A DNA stretch of 64,000 nt from Oscillospiraceae bacterium (GCA_015066015.1 SVPE01000006.1:62001-126000), one strand, 5' to 3'; counted from the stretch's first letter, positions 9,010-20,734 are shown. Numbers and translations are program-made. Notes: generated by a model from the letters alone, not told the origin.

Positions 9010-10428
9010 ATGAAACCGAACAAAAATCCCTTGTGGCAGACGAATTCCAGGGAGAGAATGAGCTATTATTCATATTTCTTCGGACAGAATATGATCTACA
9101 CTATGGTATCAAGCTTCCTGCCTACATTTGTAGCTTTTATGATTGACCCGATTACCTGCTCCATTGTTATGGGTGTTGTAAAGGTATGGGATGCAGTAAA
9201 TGATGCAATCTTCGGCGTTATTTTTGATAAGGTGAAATTCAAAAGCGGCAAGAAGTATATTCCCTGGCTGAAGGCCGCATGTATTCTTACCCCGCTTTCA
9301 ACCGTTGCACTTTTCCTGATTCCTACTGATTCCAAGGAATCGGTTCAGGTTTTATGGTTTGCACTTGCTTACATAGTTTGGGATACCGCCTATACTCTTT
9401 GTGACGTTCCTGCCTTCGGCCTTGTGACGGCAATGTCAAATAACATCGAAGAGAGAAACTCAATTCTTTCTGTAAAGGGTCTTACTGCAGGTGTCGGTGT
9501 TGCGCTTGCTTCCGTCATTGTTCCTGCCCTTGTAAGTGAAGATGTAGGTGTCAGCTACGGTGTTGCAAGTGTACTGATTGCTGTTGTTGCCGCAGCTACT
9601 ATGGCTCCGCTTCTTTTCATCGGTAAGGAAAGATTCAAATCTACAGATGAAGAGCAGTTTACCGTAAGAAGAATGATAAAATATGTTGTAAGCAATAAGT
9701 ATCTTCTTGTTTACTATCTCGGTTATATTTTCTTCTCAGGGGCACAGACCTATAATTCCATGCATCAGATTTTTGCATATTATATTTATAAAAACTCCCT
9801 CGCTTCGCTTATAACAGGTACGGTTGCTGCAGCTCCTCAGCTTGTAATGGCTCTGCTTGTTCCCAAAATCATCAGAAAATATGATAAAGCGTTTGTGTTC
9901 AAGGTTTCAGCTGTTGCAGCTCTGGTGCTTTCATTACCGATTCTCTTTACAAGAGAAAGCTTCGTGATGTTTACCGTCACCTATATGCTTCGTTCAATTC
10001 CTCTTGCTGTTATCGGCATCCTTGCCTTTACCTTTACTCCCGACTGTGCCGAATACGGTCAGTTCAAGACAGGAATTGAAGCTAAGGGTATCTCTTTTGC
10101 AATCCAGACCTTTGCAGTTAAGCTTGCTGCCGCTATTTCCGGCTCAACCTGGCTTGCTATCGTAGGCTTCTACGGCTTCAAGTCCTTCGACAATGCCGCA
10201 GATTTCGCCGCACTTGAAAAGATCAATGCAATAGCTCAGCAGCCAGCATCTGCATTTGACGGAATCTGGTTTGCATATAATATCTTCCCGATTTTCGGTC
10301 TTGCAATTGCGTGTGCTATCTGGTTCTTCTACCGCCTTAACGATAAGGATGTACAGCTTATGGCTGACTGCAACAGAGGGGCAATTACAAAAGAAGAAGC
10401 AGAAAGCAAGCTTTCAAGAAAATATTGA
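9010..10428 (+). CDS. GPH/MFS-family sugar transporter
   Basis: Multi-TM protein with typical SYYSYFFGQNMIYTMVSSFL...; RBS before Met at 9010. Confidence 0.75.
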   Translation: MKPNKNPLWQTNSRERMSYYSYFFGQNMIYTMVSSFLPTFVAFMIDPITCSIVMGVVKVWDAVNDAIFGVIFDKVKFKSGKKYIPWLKAACILTPLSTVALFLIPTDSKESVQVLWFALAYIVWDTAYTLCDVPAFGLVTAMSNNIEERNSILSVKGLTAGVGVALASVIVPALVSEDVGVSYGVASVLIAVVAAATMAPLLFIGKERFKSTDEEQFTVRRMIKYVVSNKYLLVYYLGYIFFSGAQTYNSMHQIFAYYIYKNSLASLITGTVAAAPQLVMALLVPKIIRKYDKAFVFKVSAVAALVLSLPILFTRESFVMFTVTYMLRSIPLAVIGILAFTFTPDCAEYGQFKTGIEAKGISFAIQTFAVKLAAAISGSTWLAIVGFYGFKSFDNAADFAALEKINAIAQQPASAFDGIWFAYNIFPIFGLAIACAIWFFYRLNDKDVQLMADCNRGAITKEEAESKLSRKY

Positions 10429-10478
10429 TTATAAACGGTCAATAATGAAAAAAGTAATAAATTAAAGGAGAACCTATT

Positions 10479-12263
10479 ATGGAACCTATCAAAGTAGATT
10501 TCACCGGAAACGGCGGAAACGAAAAGGGTAAGGGTAAGAATGCTTACCTCGTACCTAAGAAAGCCGGATTAAAGCTTATAATAAGTCTTATAGGCACAGT
10601 AATCGGAGGCGCAATTGCATATTACTTTATGCTTCCTCCTCTTAACTTCAAAAGCACAGATACCTATATTTTCCTCGGAACGGTGCTGGCTATCTTTGTT
10701 GCGCTCCTTTTTGTCACAAGCGGCGCACACATAAGACCTGAGTATACACCTTATGTAAGAAAAAAGGCGATTGTTCCCATTATTATTGCGGGAGTTCTTG
10801 TCGTTGTTGTTGGTATCGGTATGCTTGTTTCTTCTGTTTTCTTCAGAGCAAAGACCTACAGTAAAATCATCAACGTAGACGAAACAAAAAGCTTTGCAAG
10901 TGACATAGCAGAGGCAGATTTTTCAAGCGTTCCCGTTCTCGACAACGCGTCGGCAAAGGCTCTTGCAAACCGTACTCTCGGTGACCTTGCTTCAATCGGT
11001 AAGGTTTCACAGTTCGAGATCTCAACAGCCTTCACACAGATTAACTATAAAAATAACCCCGTTAAGCTTACAACTCTCGCATACGGTGACGTTTTCAAGT
11101 GGCTTAAGAATACCTCTGCAGGTCTTCCCGGCTACGTTGTTGTAAATATGGTTACGCAGAAGGCTGAGCTTGTAACTCTTCCTGAAGGTGAATATATCAG
11201 ATATGCAACAACGGAGCATTTCGGAAAATATCTGATGCGTCACGTGCGTTTCAGCTATCCTACTTATATTTTCGATACACCGAGATTCGAAATTGATGAG
11301 GAAGGCAGACCCTTCTGGCTTTGCACCGTGCTTGATAAGACAATCGGCCTTTTCGGCGGTACAGATGTAAAGGGTGTTGTTATTGTTGATGCCATCACCG
11401 GCGAAATGGTTGAATATTCCGTAGATGAGGTGAAAAACAGCAAGGAGCTTCAGTGGATCGACGGTATTTATTCCGATGCACTACTTGTTGAGCAGTTCAA
11501 CTACTACGGACAGTATCAAAAGGGCTTTATCAACTCTATTCTCGGTCAGGAAGGCGTTAAAATTGCAACAGAGGGTACAAACTATATTGCAAAGGATGAC
11601 GACGTCTATGCATACACAGGCGTTACATCTGCAGGTAATGACCAGGCTATTATCGGTTTTGTTCTTATGAATATGAGAACAAAGGAAGCAAACTTCTATG
11701 ATGTTTCGGGTGCTAAGGAGTACTCAGCTATGGCATCTGCCCAGGGTGAGGTTCAGGACTATAAGTATCAGGCAGCCTTCCCGATTCTTCTTAACATCAG
11801 CGGTCAACCCACATACTTTATGTCTCTTAAGGACAGTGACAGTCTTGTAAAGCGCTATGCAATGGTTAACGTACAGAATTACCAGGTTGTTTCAACCGGA
11901 GCAACAATTGCTGAATGCACAAAGGATTATGTAGATACTCTTAAAATGAACAACATCAAGATTGATGTTGATATCGACGAAATCGAAAACGCTACAAACA
12001 GTACAGATGATAAGCCCGAAAACGAGGAGACGAATCTCCTTATTCAGGAGGGTATGGTAGACGACATTCGCACTGCAGTTATTGGCGGTGACAGTGTTTA
12101 CTACATCAGCCTCTCTGACGATATGGGATACTTCTCAATAAAGGCAATCGATGAAGAAAGTGTCGTTATACTCAATATGGGCGATATTGTAAAGGTATTC
12201 TACGAGGAAAAAGTTGAAGGCGGTATCTCTCAGGCAAAGGGAATAGAAAAAGTTACTGAGTAA
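10479..12263 (+). CDS. Conserved membrane protein, unknown function
   Basis: Three N-terminal TM segments and a large C-terminal extracytoplasmic region; aaaggag RBS. Confidence 0.65.
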   Translation: MEPIKVDFTGNGGNEKGKGKNAYLVPKKAGLKLIISLIGTVIGGAIAYYFMLPPLNFKSTDTYIFLGTVLAIFVALLFVTSGAHIRPEYTPYVRKKAIVPIIIAGVLVVVVGIGMLVSSVFFRAKTYSKIINVDETKSFASDIAEADFSSVPVLDNASAKALANRTLGDLASIGKVSQFEISTAFTQINYKNNPVKLTTLAYGDVFKWLKNTSAGLPGYVVVNMVTQKAELVTLPEGEYIRYATTEHFGKYLMRHVRFSYPTYIFDTPRFEIDEEGRPFWLCTVLDKTIGLFGGTDVKGVVIVDAITGEMVEYSVDEVKNSKELQWIDGIYSDALLVEQFNYYGQYQKGFINSILGQEGVKIATEGTNYIAKDDDVYAYTGVTSAGNDQAIIGFVLMNMRTKEANFYDVSGAKEYSAMASAQGEVQDYKYQAAFPILLNISGQPTYFMSLKDSDSLVKRYAMVNVQNYQVVSTGATIAECTKDYVDTLKMNNIKIDVDIDEIENATNSTDDKPENEETNLLIQEGMVDDIRTAVIGGDSVYYISLSDDMGYFSIKAIDEESVVILNMGDIVKVFYEEKVEGGISQAKGIEKVTE

Positions 12264-12322
12264 AATCGCAGCAGAATGTTCAACACTGCAAAAGGGTAAA
12301 AATACAGAAAGGGTGATAATTC

Positions 12323-12712
12323 ATGGCAGCAAACAAGGTGAGAATGACAATTATGGGAGCAGATTATTCTGTAATAGCAGAAGATGATGCTCAGTATGTT
12401 CAGCTTCTCGGAAAAGAGCTTGACTCAAAAATGGACGGTATCATCAAGGCAAATAAGCGTCTTTCAGTAACTCAGGCGGCAGTGCTTGCTGCATTGGATT
12501 ACGCCGATGAAAGCAAAAAAGCAACCGCAACTGCTGACAGACTCCGTGAGCAGATCAAGGATTACCTTGATGATGCTTCTGCGGCAAAGAGTAAGGCAGA
12601 CATTTCCAGACACGAGGCTGAAAAGTACAGGAAAGAGGTTGAAAATCTCAGAACAGAAAATGAAAGACTGAAAAGAGAGCTTTCGGCTGTGCTTGACAGA
12701 ATCGGTAGCTGA
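12323..12712 (+). CDS. zapA: Cell division protein ZapA
   Basis: NKVRMTIMGADYSVIAEDDAQYVQLLGKELDSKM followed by coiled coil. Confidence 0.8.
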   Translation: MAANKVRMTIMGADYSVIAEDDAQYVQLLGKELDSKMDGIIKANKRLSVTQAAVLAALDYADESKKATATADRLREQIKDYLDDASAAKSKADISRHEAEKYRKEVENLRTENERLKRELSAVLDRIGS

Positions 12713-12713
12713 A

Positions 12714-14816
12714 ATGGAAAACAAAATAGAAATACTGGCTCCGGCAGGCTCTTTTGAGTCGGTGATTGCCGCTGTGCGTTGCAAGGCGGATGCGGTTTAT
12801 ATGGGAGCCAAGAACTTCAATGCAAGAATAAAGGCTGACAATTTCAACGGCGATATGTTAAAAAGCGCCGTTGAGCTTTGTCACAGCCACGGTATGAAGG
12901 TTCATATCACAATGAACACACTTATAAGCGACGGTGAAATATCCGCCGCTTTAGCTACTTTGAAGGAGATTTGTTCCGTCGGTGCAGATGCCGTTATTCT
13001 GCAGGATATCGGTTTCGCTTCACTTGTAAGGGAGCTTGCACCGGAGCTTTCACGTCACGCTTCAACACAGATGTCGGTGCAGACAGTGTCGGGTGTCAGG
13101 CTGCTTGAAGAAATGGGATTTGACAGAGTCGTGCTTCCGCGCGAAATGAATAAAGCGGAAATCAAGCGAGTATGTGACAGTACCGACGTTGAGATAGAAA
13201 TTTTTGTTCACGGTGCTCACTGTATGTCTGTTTCGGGACAGTGCTATATGAGCAGCATGTTCGGCGGACGAAGCGGTAACAGAGGCTTGTGCGCCCAACC
13301 GTGCAGACTTCCGTTTACGGCAGAAGGCGGTACGGGTTACGATTTAAGTCTGAAGGATTTATCTCTTGTAGGCAAGATGGACGAGATTGAAAAGCTTGGT
13401 GTCGCATCACTTAAAATTGAGGGCAGAATGAAACGGCCTGAATATGTTGCGGCGGCAGTCACAGCCGTAAGACAATGCCGTGACGGTGAAAACGATGGTG
13501 AGATTCTGAAAAAGCTGAGAGGTGTATTTTCACGCTCGGGCTTTACTGACGGATATTACGAAAATAAACTCGGCAGAGATATGTTCGGAACACGTCAGAA
13601 GGAGGATGTTACCTCTGCTACAAACGAGTTTCTCAAGGAGCTTGCAAGACTTTACGAAAAAGAGCAGCCACGTTTTGCAGTGGACTTTTTACTGACTGTC
13701 GAAGAAGGAGAAAAGGTCGGTCTGACGGCAAGCAGTGAAGGCTATAAAGTTTTTGTCAGTGAAGATGTTTATCCTGAAAAGGCACTGAATAAGCCGCTTA
13801 CGAAAGAAGGCCTCACTGAAAGAATTTCGAAATGTGGTGGTACACAGTTTTATGCCGCTAAGGTTAAAGTTGTGCTTGGAGATGGGCTGATTGTGCCGGC
13901 AAGCGTAATAAACAATCTCCGAAGAACTGCTCTGGAAGAGCTTGGAAATCGAATGAAATCTGTAAAGGTAAACAGCTTTACAGATTCGGTGTTTGATGAA
14001 AGAAAAGGTAATTTGAAATATGACGGAAAGGAAATATCACTTTCCGCCAGAAGAGTCACAAATAAGCCGAAATTCAACATAAGAGTAGCTTCTGTCAGCA
14101 GAATTCCCGACAATCTGGAAAATGTGGAAAACTTATACATACCTTTGAAAACTGCGGAAAACTCGGTGGAAAAGGTTAAAAACCTCCCTGTTTCTGTGGG
14201 AATTGAGGTTCCAAGAGGAATTTTCGGTGCAGAAGAGCTTGTGGAAAAAAGGCTTTTGATGTTTAAAAATCTCGGAATTAATATTGCATACTGCGGCACC
14301 CTTGATGCCGTGGCAATCGCAAAAAAACTTGGTTTTGAGATTCATTGTGGGTTTTCTCTGAATGTTTTCAATAGTTTTTCAGCGAGGGAACTAGAGAAGC
14401 TTGATGTAAAGGTTTTAACCTTGTCGCCTGAACTTTCGCTGACACATATTGAAAAAATACGTTCTGAGGCAAAAAGGGGCATAATTGCCTACGGTCATCT
14501 ACCCTTGATGCTGACGAGAAACTGTCCGCTGAAAAATTCCAGGGATTGTGAGGAGTGTAAAGGCGGAGGATATCTCACGGACAGGATGAATAAGAAATTT
14601 CCTGTTATGTGCAATTTAGGTTGCAGCGAGGTTCTGAACAGTCATCCGATTTATATGGCGGACAGATTGGACGAAATCAGAAATGTTGACTTTCTCACGT
14701 TGTATTTCACAAAGGAAAAGAAAGAAATTGCCGAAGCAATTCTTGATGCTTACCGTAAGGGGAAAGCAGTAAAGGGAGACTATACAAGAGGTCTTTATTA
14801 CCGCGGAGTTGAATGA
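12714..14816 (+). CDS. U32 family peptidase
   Basis: MENKIEILAPAGSFESVIAAVRCKADAVYMGAKNFNAR; HGAHCMSVSGQCYMSS; translationally coupled to zapA. Confidence 0.9.
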   Translation: MENKIEILAPAGSFESVIAAVRCKADAVYMGAKNFNARIKADNFNGDMLKSAVELCHSHGMKVHITMNTLISDGEISAALATLKEICSVGADAVILQDIGFASLVRELAPELSRHASTQMSVQTVSGVRLLEEMGFDRVVLPREMNKAEIKRVCDSTDVEIEIFVHGAHCMSVSGQCYMSSMFGGRSGNRGLCAQPCRLPFTAEGGTGYDLSLKDLSLVGKMDEIEKLGVASLKIEGRMKRPEYVAAAVTAVRQCRDGENDGEILKKLRGVFSRSGFTDGYYENKLGRDMFGTRQKEDVTSATNEFLKELARLYEKEQPRFAVDFLLTVEEGEKVGLTASSEGYKVFVSEDVYPEKALNKPLTKEGLTERISKCGGTQFYAAKVKVVLGDGLIVPASVINNLRRTALEELGNRMKSVKVNSFTDSVFDERKGNLKYDGKEISLSARRVTNKPKFNIRVASVSRIPDNLENVENLYIPLKTAENSVEKVKNLPVSVGIEVPRGIFGAEELVEKRLLMFKNLGINIAYCGTLDAVAIAKKLGFEIHCGFSLNVFNSFSARELEKLDVKVLTLSPELSLTHIEKIRSEAKRGIIAYGHLPLMLTRNCPLKNSRDCEECKGGGYLTDRMNKKFPVMCNLGCSEVLNSHPIYMADRLDEIRNVDFLTLYFTKEKKEIAEAILDAYRKGKAVKGDYTRGLYYRGVE

Positions 14817-14880
14817 CGATACGGCTTGAAATACCCAGTGATGCAAGATATAAAATTTTAAAAGCAGAGGAGAAAACAAA

Positions 14881-15378
14881 ATGGCAAAGAGACAGGATTA
14901 TTTATCGTGGGACGAATACTTTATGGGCATCGCAGTGCTTTCCTCCTACAGAAGCAAGGATCCCAGCACACAGGTGGGAGCCTGTATCGTTAACGAAAAA
15001 AACAGAATTATGTCAATGGGATATAACGGCTTCCCGGCAGGTTGTGATGATGACGAGTTTCCCTGGGATAGAGAGGGCGATGCGTATAACACAAAGTACG
15101 CCTATGTCTGCCACGCAGAGCTAAACGCAATTCTTAATAGCCGCGGTGCAAACCTTGAGGGCTGCCGAATTTATGTTGCTCTTTTCCCTTGCAACGAATG
15201 TGCAAAGGCCATCATTCAAAGTGGCATAAAAGAGGTTGTTTATCTTTCAGATAAGTATGCTGATTCACCTGGTGTGCGTGCATCAAAGAGAATGTTCACT
15301 GCGGCAGGCGTAAAGCTGACAATGCTTAAGCCGAAGCGTGAGAGCATTACGCTGAGTCTCGACCCCGGCAAGGTGTGA
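14881..15378 (+). CDS. dCMP deaminase
   Basis: STQVGACIVNEKNRIMSMGYNG...CHAELNAILN...LFPCNECAKAIIQSGI zinc deaminase motifs. Confidence 0.92.
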   Translation: MAKRQDYLSWDEYFMGIAVLSSYRSKDPSTQVGACIVNEKNRIMSMGYNGFPAGCDDDEFPWDREGDAYNTKYAYVCHAELNAILNSRGANLEGCRIYVALFPCNECAKAIIQSGIKEVVYLSDKYADSPGVRASKRMFTAAGVKLTMLKPKRESITLSLDPGKV

Positions 15379-15518
15379 TTTTAAGTAGTCAGTAGTTAGT
15401 AGTCAGGATGCGGATAACCGTGTTTCTGACTACTGCTTTTTTGACTAAAGCTCTGAAAAGAAAAAATTGCCTTTCATTTAATCGTCCGAAAAGCACAAAA
15501 TAATTAAGGGTGAAACAA

Positions 15519-15674
15519 ATGAAAGACAACAGCAAAGATCCGTATAATTTTGAAAAGATTGACGGCTTTATCCGTGAGTACAATATGAAGACAAACGGTA
15601 AAAATCAGCCGGGCGGTAAGATTTATCAGAAAAGACAAAATAACGGCAAAGTACAAAACGAAGGTCGCGAATAA
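15519..15674 (+). CDS. 51-aa small basic protein (not in supplied ORF track)
   Basis: ATG with upstream aagggtg; MKDNSKDPYNFEKIDGFIREYNMKTNGKNQPGGKIYQKRQNNGKVQNEGRE; stop overlaps a terminator hairpin. Confidence 0.5.
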   Translation: MKDNSKDPYNFEKIDGFIREYNMKTNGKNQPGGKIYQKRQNNGKVQNEGRE

Positions 15675-15690
15675 AATCGCGACCTTTTAA
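15661..15690 (+). terminator. Stem-loop terminator
   Basis: AAGGTCGCGA-ataaaa-TCGCGACCTTTT. Confidence 0.7.
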
Positions 15691-15705
15691 GCTTATTTAT
15701 TCAGC

Positions 15706-16434
15706 TTAATCGATATACAAATCTCTTATGCCCTCAAGACTGCGGATTGCTGAAATTGTAAGACTGAGACTCTCCTCATCACGCGGAAAGACAACTGCTT
15801 TCATCACAACAGAGTCACTCTTTCTCTTTGTGGGAGAGGAGTCGGCATAGAGCACCTCGAGGGTGTGAAGGTTTCCGCCGTAGCGCTTTACAATTATACC
15901 GATTTCTGCGGCCTGACGTGACATGTTTTCAGCTTCGATATAAAGATTTTTTGAAGGGTTGCTTTTTGCGACAAATCGTTTAAAGGTATTGAGTGTAAGA
16001 TATATAACAAGGGTTGTGACAACAGCACCTACATAGTATCCGGCACCTACGGCAAGACCTATACATGAAACTGCCCAGAGAGAAGCTGCCGTTGTAAGAC
16101 CTTTTACGGAAAAGCCTTCACGAAGAATCGTACCTGCACCGAGAAAACCGATACCACTTATTACCTGAGCACCGAGTCTTGTCGGGTCAAAATTGGCAAG
16201 TCCTTCATATTCGTGAAAAACGTATTCCGATGTCATCATAACCAGCGCAGAGCCGACTGCAACAAGAATATGTGTTCTGAAGCCGGCAGGTCTGTGAGAA
16301 TGCTCTCTTTCATAACCGATTACACCGCTGAGGAAAATAGCAAAAAGCATTTTAACTACGGCACCAACTGCATATCCGACCTGGGGGAGCTCTATAAAGT
16401 TTTTTACAGCTGCCATAACATCCACTACAGTCAT
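15706..16434 (-). CDS. MgtC/SapB family protein
   Basis: GYEREHSHRPAGFRTHILVAVGSALVMMTSEY...DPTRLGAQVISGIGFLGAGTI. Confidence 0.9.
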   Translation of the reverse strand: MTVVDVMAAVKNFIELPQVGYAVGAVVKMLFAIFLSGVIGYEREHSHRPAGFRTHILVAVGSALVMMTSEYVFHEYEGLANFDPTRLGAQVISGIGFLGAGTILREGFSVKGLTTAASLWAVSCIGLAVGAGYYVGAVVTTLVIYLTLNTFKRFVAKSNPSKNLYIEAENMSRQAAEIGIIVKRYGGNLHTLEVLYADSSPTKRKSDSVVMKAVVFPRDEESLSLTISAIRSLEGIRDLYID

Positions 16435-16646
16435 CCCCTTTGTAAATCTTTAAAAGTAAATCACACCGAACACTGAGGCTCGGTGGATTGTATCTTTTAT
16501 TTATTATAGCACTTAAAAAATCAAAAATCAACTATCAATAATTAACAAACGGCAAGTATGTAATAAAACAGTTGAAAACTTTTATATTTTATGATAAAAT
16601 ATAAAATTGTACAATCATGTAATAAGAATTTTATGAGGTGAAATAA

Positions 16647-19403
16647 ATGGGTTTACTTAAAATGCTCTTTGGAGACTATTCTTCAAAAGAAATAAAAAGA
16701 ATTACACCTACCGTAAATAAGGTGCTCGCACTTGAAGATGAATATGCCGGACTTTCAGACTCTGAGCTCAAGGCGAAAACTACAGAATTTAAAAACAGAC
16801 TCGCTGAGGGTGAAAGTCTTGATGATATTCTTATAGAGGCCTTTGCTACCTGTCGTGAGGCATCCAGGCGTGTGCTCGGTATGAAGCACTTTCCTGTACA
16901 GATTATGGGCGGTATTGTATTGCATCAGGGCAGAATTGCTGAAATGAAGACAGGTGAAGGTAAAACTCTTGTTGCTACTCTTCCTGCATATCTTAATGCT
17001 CTTTCGGGTAAGGGTGTACACATCGTTACAGTTAACGACTATCTTGCACGCCGAGACAGTGAGTGGATGGGTAAGGTTTACCGCTTTCTCGGCCTTTCTG
17101 TAGGTCTTATCGTAAACGGTCTCGAAACTGCAGAGCGACGTAAGGCATATGCCGCGGACATCACCTACGGTACAAATAACGAAATGGGCTTTGACTATCT
17201 TCGTGACAATATGGTGCTTTACCTTGACCAGAAGGTGCAGAGAGGTCACAATTACGCCATTGTCGACGAGGTTGACTCAATTCTTATCGACGAAGCAAGA
17301 ACACCGCTTATCATTTCAGGTATGGGCGGAAAATCATCAGAGCTTTATTCTGTCGCCAACAGCTTTGTAAACACTCTCAAGTGCTTGAAGATTGCCGAAA
17401 CCAACTCGAAGATGAACCTTGAGGATATGGCAGCCGAAAGCGGTGCGGACTATATCGTTGACGAAAAAGCAAAAACCTGTAACCTTACAAAAAGCGGTAT
17501 TCAGAAGGCAGAGCGTTTCTTCAATGTAGAAAACCTCTCAGATCCTGAAAACCTCACCTTGTCCCATCACCTTAACATTGCAATCAAGGCACACGGCGTT
17601 ATGACAAGGGATATCGACTATGTTGTAAAAGACGGTCAGGTGCTTATCGTTGATGAATTCACAGGACGTATTATGCTCGGCAGACGCTACAACGACGGTC
17701 TTCATCAGGCTATCGAGGCTAAGGAAAACGTAAAGGTTGCTCGCGAAAACAAAACCCTTGCAACGATTACCTTCCAGAATTATTTCCGCCTTTATGACAA
17801 GCTTTCCGGTATGACCGGTACGGCTATGACCGAGGTAAATGAATTCCGTGAGATTTACTCCCTTGATGCCGTTGAAATTCCTACAAACAAGCCGTTGCTT
17901 CGCAAGGATAACAATGACGTTATCTATCAGACCGAGCAGTTTAAGTTCAATGCTATTATTGAAGAGATTCTTCGCTGCCACGAAAAGGGTCAGCCCGTAC
18001 TTGTCGGTACAATCTCCATTGAAAAGAGTGAAAAGCTCTCTGCTGCACTTAAAAGGCGCGGTATAAAGCATAACGTTCTCAATGCCAAATTTCACGATAA
18101 GGAAGCTGAAATTGTTGCTCAGGCAGGTAAACTCGGTGCAGTTACCATTGCCACTAATATGGCAGGCCGAGGAACTGATATTATGCTTGGCGGTAACGCG
18201 GAATTCCTTGCTAAAAGCCAGATGAGAAAAATGGAATATTCCGAAGAGCTCATCAGCGAAGCTACTGCCTTCGGTGACACTGATAATGAAGATATAATCG
18301 AGGCAAGGGAAACATTCAAGCGCCTTGAAAGACAGTTTAAAGAGGAGATTGCTGATGAGGCTGAAAAGGTGCGTCAGGCAGGCGGTCTTTATATCATAGG
18401 TACAGAGCGTCACGATTCAAGACGAATCGACAATCAGCTACGAGGCCGTAGCGGACGTCAGGGTGACCCCGGTGAAAGCCGTTTCTTCCTTTCAATGCAG
18501 GATGATCTTCTTCGACTTTTCGGTGGTGACCGAATGGTTGCAATTATGAACAGTATGCCCGTAGATAAGGATACTCCCATCGAGGTCGGTATGCTTACAA
18601 AGCAGGTTGAGTCTGCGCAGCGAAAGGTCGAAGGCAACAACTTTGCCGCCCGTCGTCATGTTATTTCCTTCGACGACGTTATGAACCGTCAGAGAGAGAT
18701 TATTTACACTCAGCGTGACCAGGTTCTCAAGGGCGAGGATATGAAGCCTGTAATCACAAAGATGATTGACGAATCTATCGGTGACACCGTTGAATTTTTC
18801 TGTCCTGCAAATGTACCTTCAAGTGAATGGCATTTTGCTTCACTTAAGGAAAAGTATATGGGTTGGCTTACAACTGAGGATGACTTTACCGAGGACAGAA
18901 AGTACAAGCCTGAAGAAATCTATGATCTTCTCACCGAGCGTGCACATAATCTCCACGAGGAGAGAGAAGAACTCTACGGTGAGGAAATGATGCGTAACAT
19001 TGAAAGAGAAATGCTTCTTCGTAATGTTGATATGAAGTGGATGGACTATATCGATGCTATGGATGAGCTTAAACGCAGTGTAGGGCTTCTTGCTTACGGA
19101 CAGAAGGATCCTGTTGTGGCATTCAGAGAACTCAGTTATGACATGTTCGATGAAATGACTACCTCCATCCGCGAGGATACAGTAAAGACTGTTCTTGCTG
19201 TACGCTTCAAGACGGATGAAGAAATCAAGCGTGAAGCTGTTGCTAAGGTTACAAGCACATCGACCGGTGGTGACGGCAGTGAAAAGGCAAAACCAAAGCG
19301 TAACGAAGGCAAAAAGGTCGGCGTTAATGATCCCTGCCCCTGCGGAAGCGGCAAGAAATATAAGAAGTGCTGCGGACGTCCCGGCGCATCATCTGAAGGA
19401 TGA
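16647..19403 (+). CDS. secA: Protein translocase subunit SecA
   Basis: Walker A GEGKT, DEAD-like [21 protein letters not shown]-terminal SEC-C motif [13 protein letters not shown]. Confidence 0.97.
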   Translation: MGLLKMLFGDYSSKEIKRITPTVNKVLALEDEYAGLSDSELKAKTTEFKNRLAEGESLDDILIEAFATCREASRRVLGMKHFPVQIMGGIVLHQGRIAEMKTGEGKTLVATLPAYLNALSGKGVHIVTVNDYLARRDSEWMGKVYRFLGLSVGLIVNGLETAERRKAYAADITYGTNNEMGFDYLRDNMVLYLDQKVQRGHNYAIVDEVDSILIDEARTPLIISGMGGKSSELYSVANSFVNTLKCLKIAETNSKMNLEDMAAESGADYIVDEKAKTCNLTKSGIQKAERFFNVENLSDPENLTLSHHLNIAIKAHGVMTRDIDYVVKDGQVLIVDEFTGRIMLGRRYNDGLHQAIEAKENVKVARENKTLATITFQNYFRLYDKLSGMTGTAMTEVNEFREIYSLDAVEIPTNKPLLRKDNNDVIYQTEQFKFNAIIEEILRCHEKGQPVLVGTISIEKSEKLSAALKRRGIKHNVLNAKFHDKEAEIVAQAGKLGAVTIATNMAGRGTDIMLGGNAEFLAKSQMRKMEYSEELISEATAFGDTDNEDIIEARETFKRLERQFKEEIADEAEKVRQAGGLYIIGTERHDSRRIDNQLRGRSGRQGDPGESRFFLSMQDDLLRLFGGDRMVAIMNSMPVDKDTPIEVGMLTKQVESAQRKVEGNNFAARRHVISFDDVMNRQREIIYTQRDQVLKGEDMKPVITKMIDESIGDTVEFFCPANVPSSEWHFASLKEKYMGWLTTEDDFTEDRKYKPEEIYDLLTERAHNLHEEREELYGEEMMRNIEREMLLRNVDMKWMDYIDAMDELKRSVGLLAYGQKDPVVAFRELSYDMFDEMTTSIREDTVKTVLAVRFKTDEEIKREAVAKVTSTSTGGDGSEKAKPKRNEGKKVGVNDPCPCGSGKKYKKCCGRPGASSEG

Positions 19404-19466
19404 TGCAGCTCAGTTACTTCTGTTTGCAACAGGCGTAATAGAAGTAATTGTTTTGTAAAAAGAAAA

Positions 19467-19508
19467 ATCCTGCAGTTCATCAGCTGCAGGATATCTTTTT
19501 TGTTTTTT
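19467..19508 (+). terminator. secA terminator
   Basis: ATCCTGCAG-ttcatcag-CTGCAGGAT followed by T-rich run. Confidence 0.7.
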
Positions 19509-19619
19509 TTATTCATCGGGTTCGATTTCGTCTGCTCTTCCGAGGAAAAGAAGAATGTACTTTCTGATGGTGTCAAACACCATTGTAATGATGTCGAGAA
19601 CTTTCTGCATATTATCCAT
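19509..19619 (-). CDS. 36-aa microprotein (amphipathic helix plus acidic tail)
   Basis: MDNMQKVLDIITMVFDTIRKYILLFLGRADEIEPDE; upstream aaaggag RBS; not in ORF track. Confidence 0.55.
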   Translation of the reverse strand: MDNMQKVLDIITMVFDTIRKYILLFLGRADEIEPDE

Positions 19620-19813
19620 ATTCAAATTACTCCTTTTGTAAAGTTTACAACATTATAATATCATTAAAAAACTTCAGTGTCAATAGAGCTCTGAAATTTA
19701 AAATATTCTAAAAATTCAAAATATTACATATATTTTTATGAAGTCTCTCGCGAATATTGCCTTTTTTTGTTTTTAGTGGTAAAATAATAGAAATAAAAAA
19801 GGAGGGAAATATC

Positions 19814-20734
19814 ATGGTAAAGACTACTCTTGTTGTTATGGCTGCCGGAATGGGAAGCAGATACGGTGGACTCAAGCAGATTGACCCTGTAGGGCCTAAC
19901 GGTGAAATTATACTGGACTATTCTGTTTTTGATGCTGTTCAGGCAGGCTTTGACAGGGTGATTTTTGTGATAAAGCATGAAATTGAAGAGGATTTTAAGA
20001 AGATAACAGACAGAAGATATGACGGCAAAATAGAGGTTGATTATGCTTTTCAGGATATGGCTGATCTTCCTGATGGCTTTACAGTTCCTGAGGGCAGAGT
20101 GAAGCCCTGGGGTACGGGACAGGCTGTACTTGCCTGCAGAAACCTTATTGACGGACCATTTGCCGTTATCAATGCTGATGACTATTACGGAAAGCAGACC
20201 TTCAGACTCATTCATGAAGAGCTTATTAAGAAAGCAGAGGATAACGGAAAGTATAATTTCTGTATGGTGGGCTTCAGAATTGAAAACACACTTACGGAAA
20301 ACGGTACTGTTGCAAGAGGTGTTTGTCAGACAAACGAGGCAAGTATGCTTACAGATATCGTAGAAAGAACAAAGATTGCAATGAACGGTGACCGTATTCA
20401 GTTTACTGAGAATGAAGGCGCAAGCTGGACAGACATCCCTGAAGGTACAGTGGTTTCTATGAACTGTTGGGGCTTTACCCCTGATATGATGGAGGAGCTC
20501 AAAAAAAGATTCCCTGATTTCCTTGAAAAGGGGATAAAGGAAAACCCTCTTAAATGTGAGTATTTTCTGCCTTTTGTTGTAGATGAGCTTCTCAAGGAGA
20601 ATAAAGCTCAGGTCAAGGTGCTTGAGACAAGCGAAAAGTGGTATGGTGTAACCTATAAGGAAGACAGAAAATTTGTTACAGATGCGCTTGGACAGAAGGT
20701 TACAGCCGGGATTTATCCGGAAAAGCTTTGGTAA
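19814..20734 (+). CDS. Sugar nucleotidyltransferase-like protein
   Basis: VVMAAGMGSRYGGLKQIDPVGPNGEIILDYSVFDA. Confidence 0.8.
   Translation: MVKTTLVVMAAGMGSRYGGLKQIDPVGPNGEIILDYSVFDAVQAGFDRVIFVIKHEIEEDFKKITDRRYDGKIEVDYAFQDMADLPDGFTVPEGRVKPWGTGQAVLACRNLIDGPFAVINADDYYGKQTFRLIHEELIKKAEDNGKYNFCMVGFRIENTLTENGTVARGVCQTNEASMLTDIVERTKIAMNGDRIQFTENEGASWTDIPEGTVVSMNCWGFTPDMMEELKKRFPDFLEKGIKENPLKCEYFLPFVVDELLKENKAQVKVLETSEKWYGVTYKEDRKFVTDALGQKVTAGIYPEKLW

Noticed and set aside
17538-18413. 291-aa minus-strand ORF inside secA
   Set aside because: Antisense to a definite SecA frame; no family or RBS.
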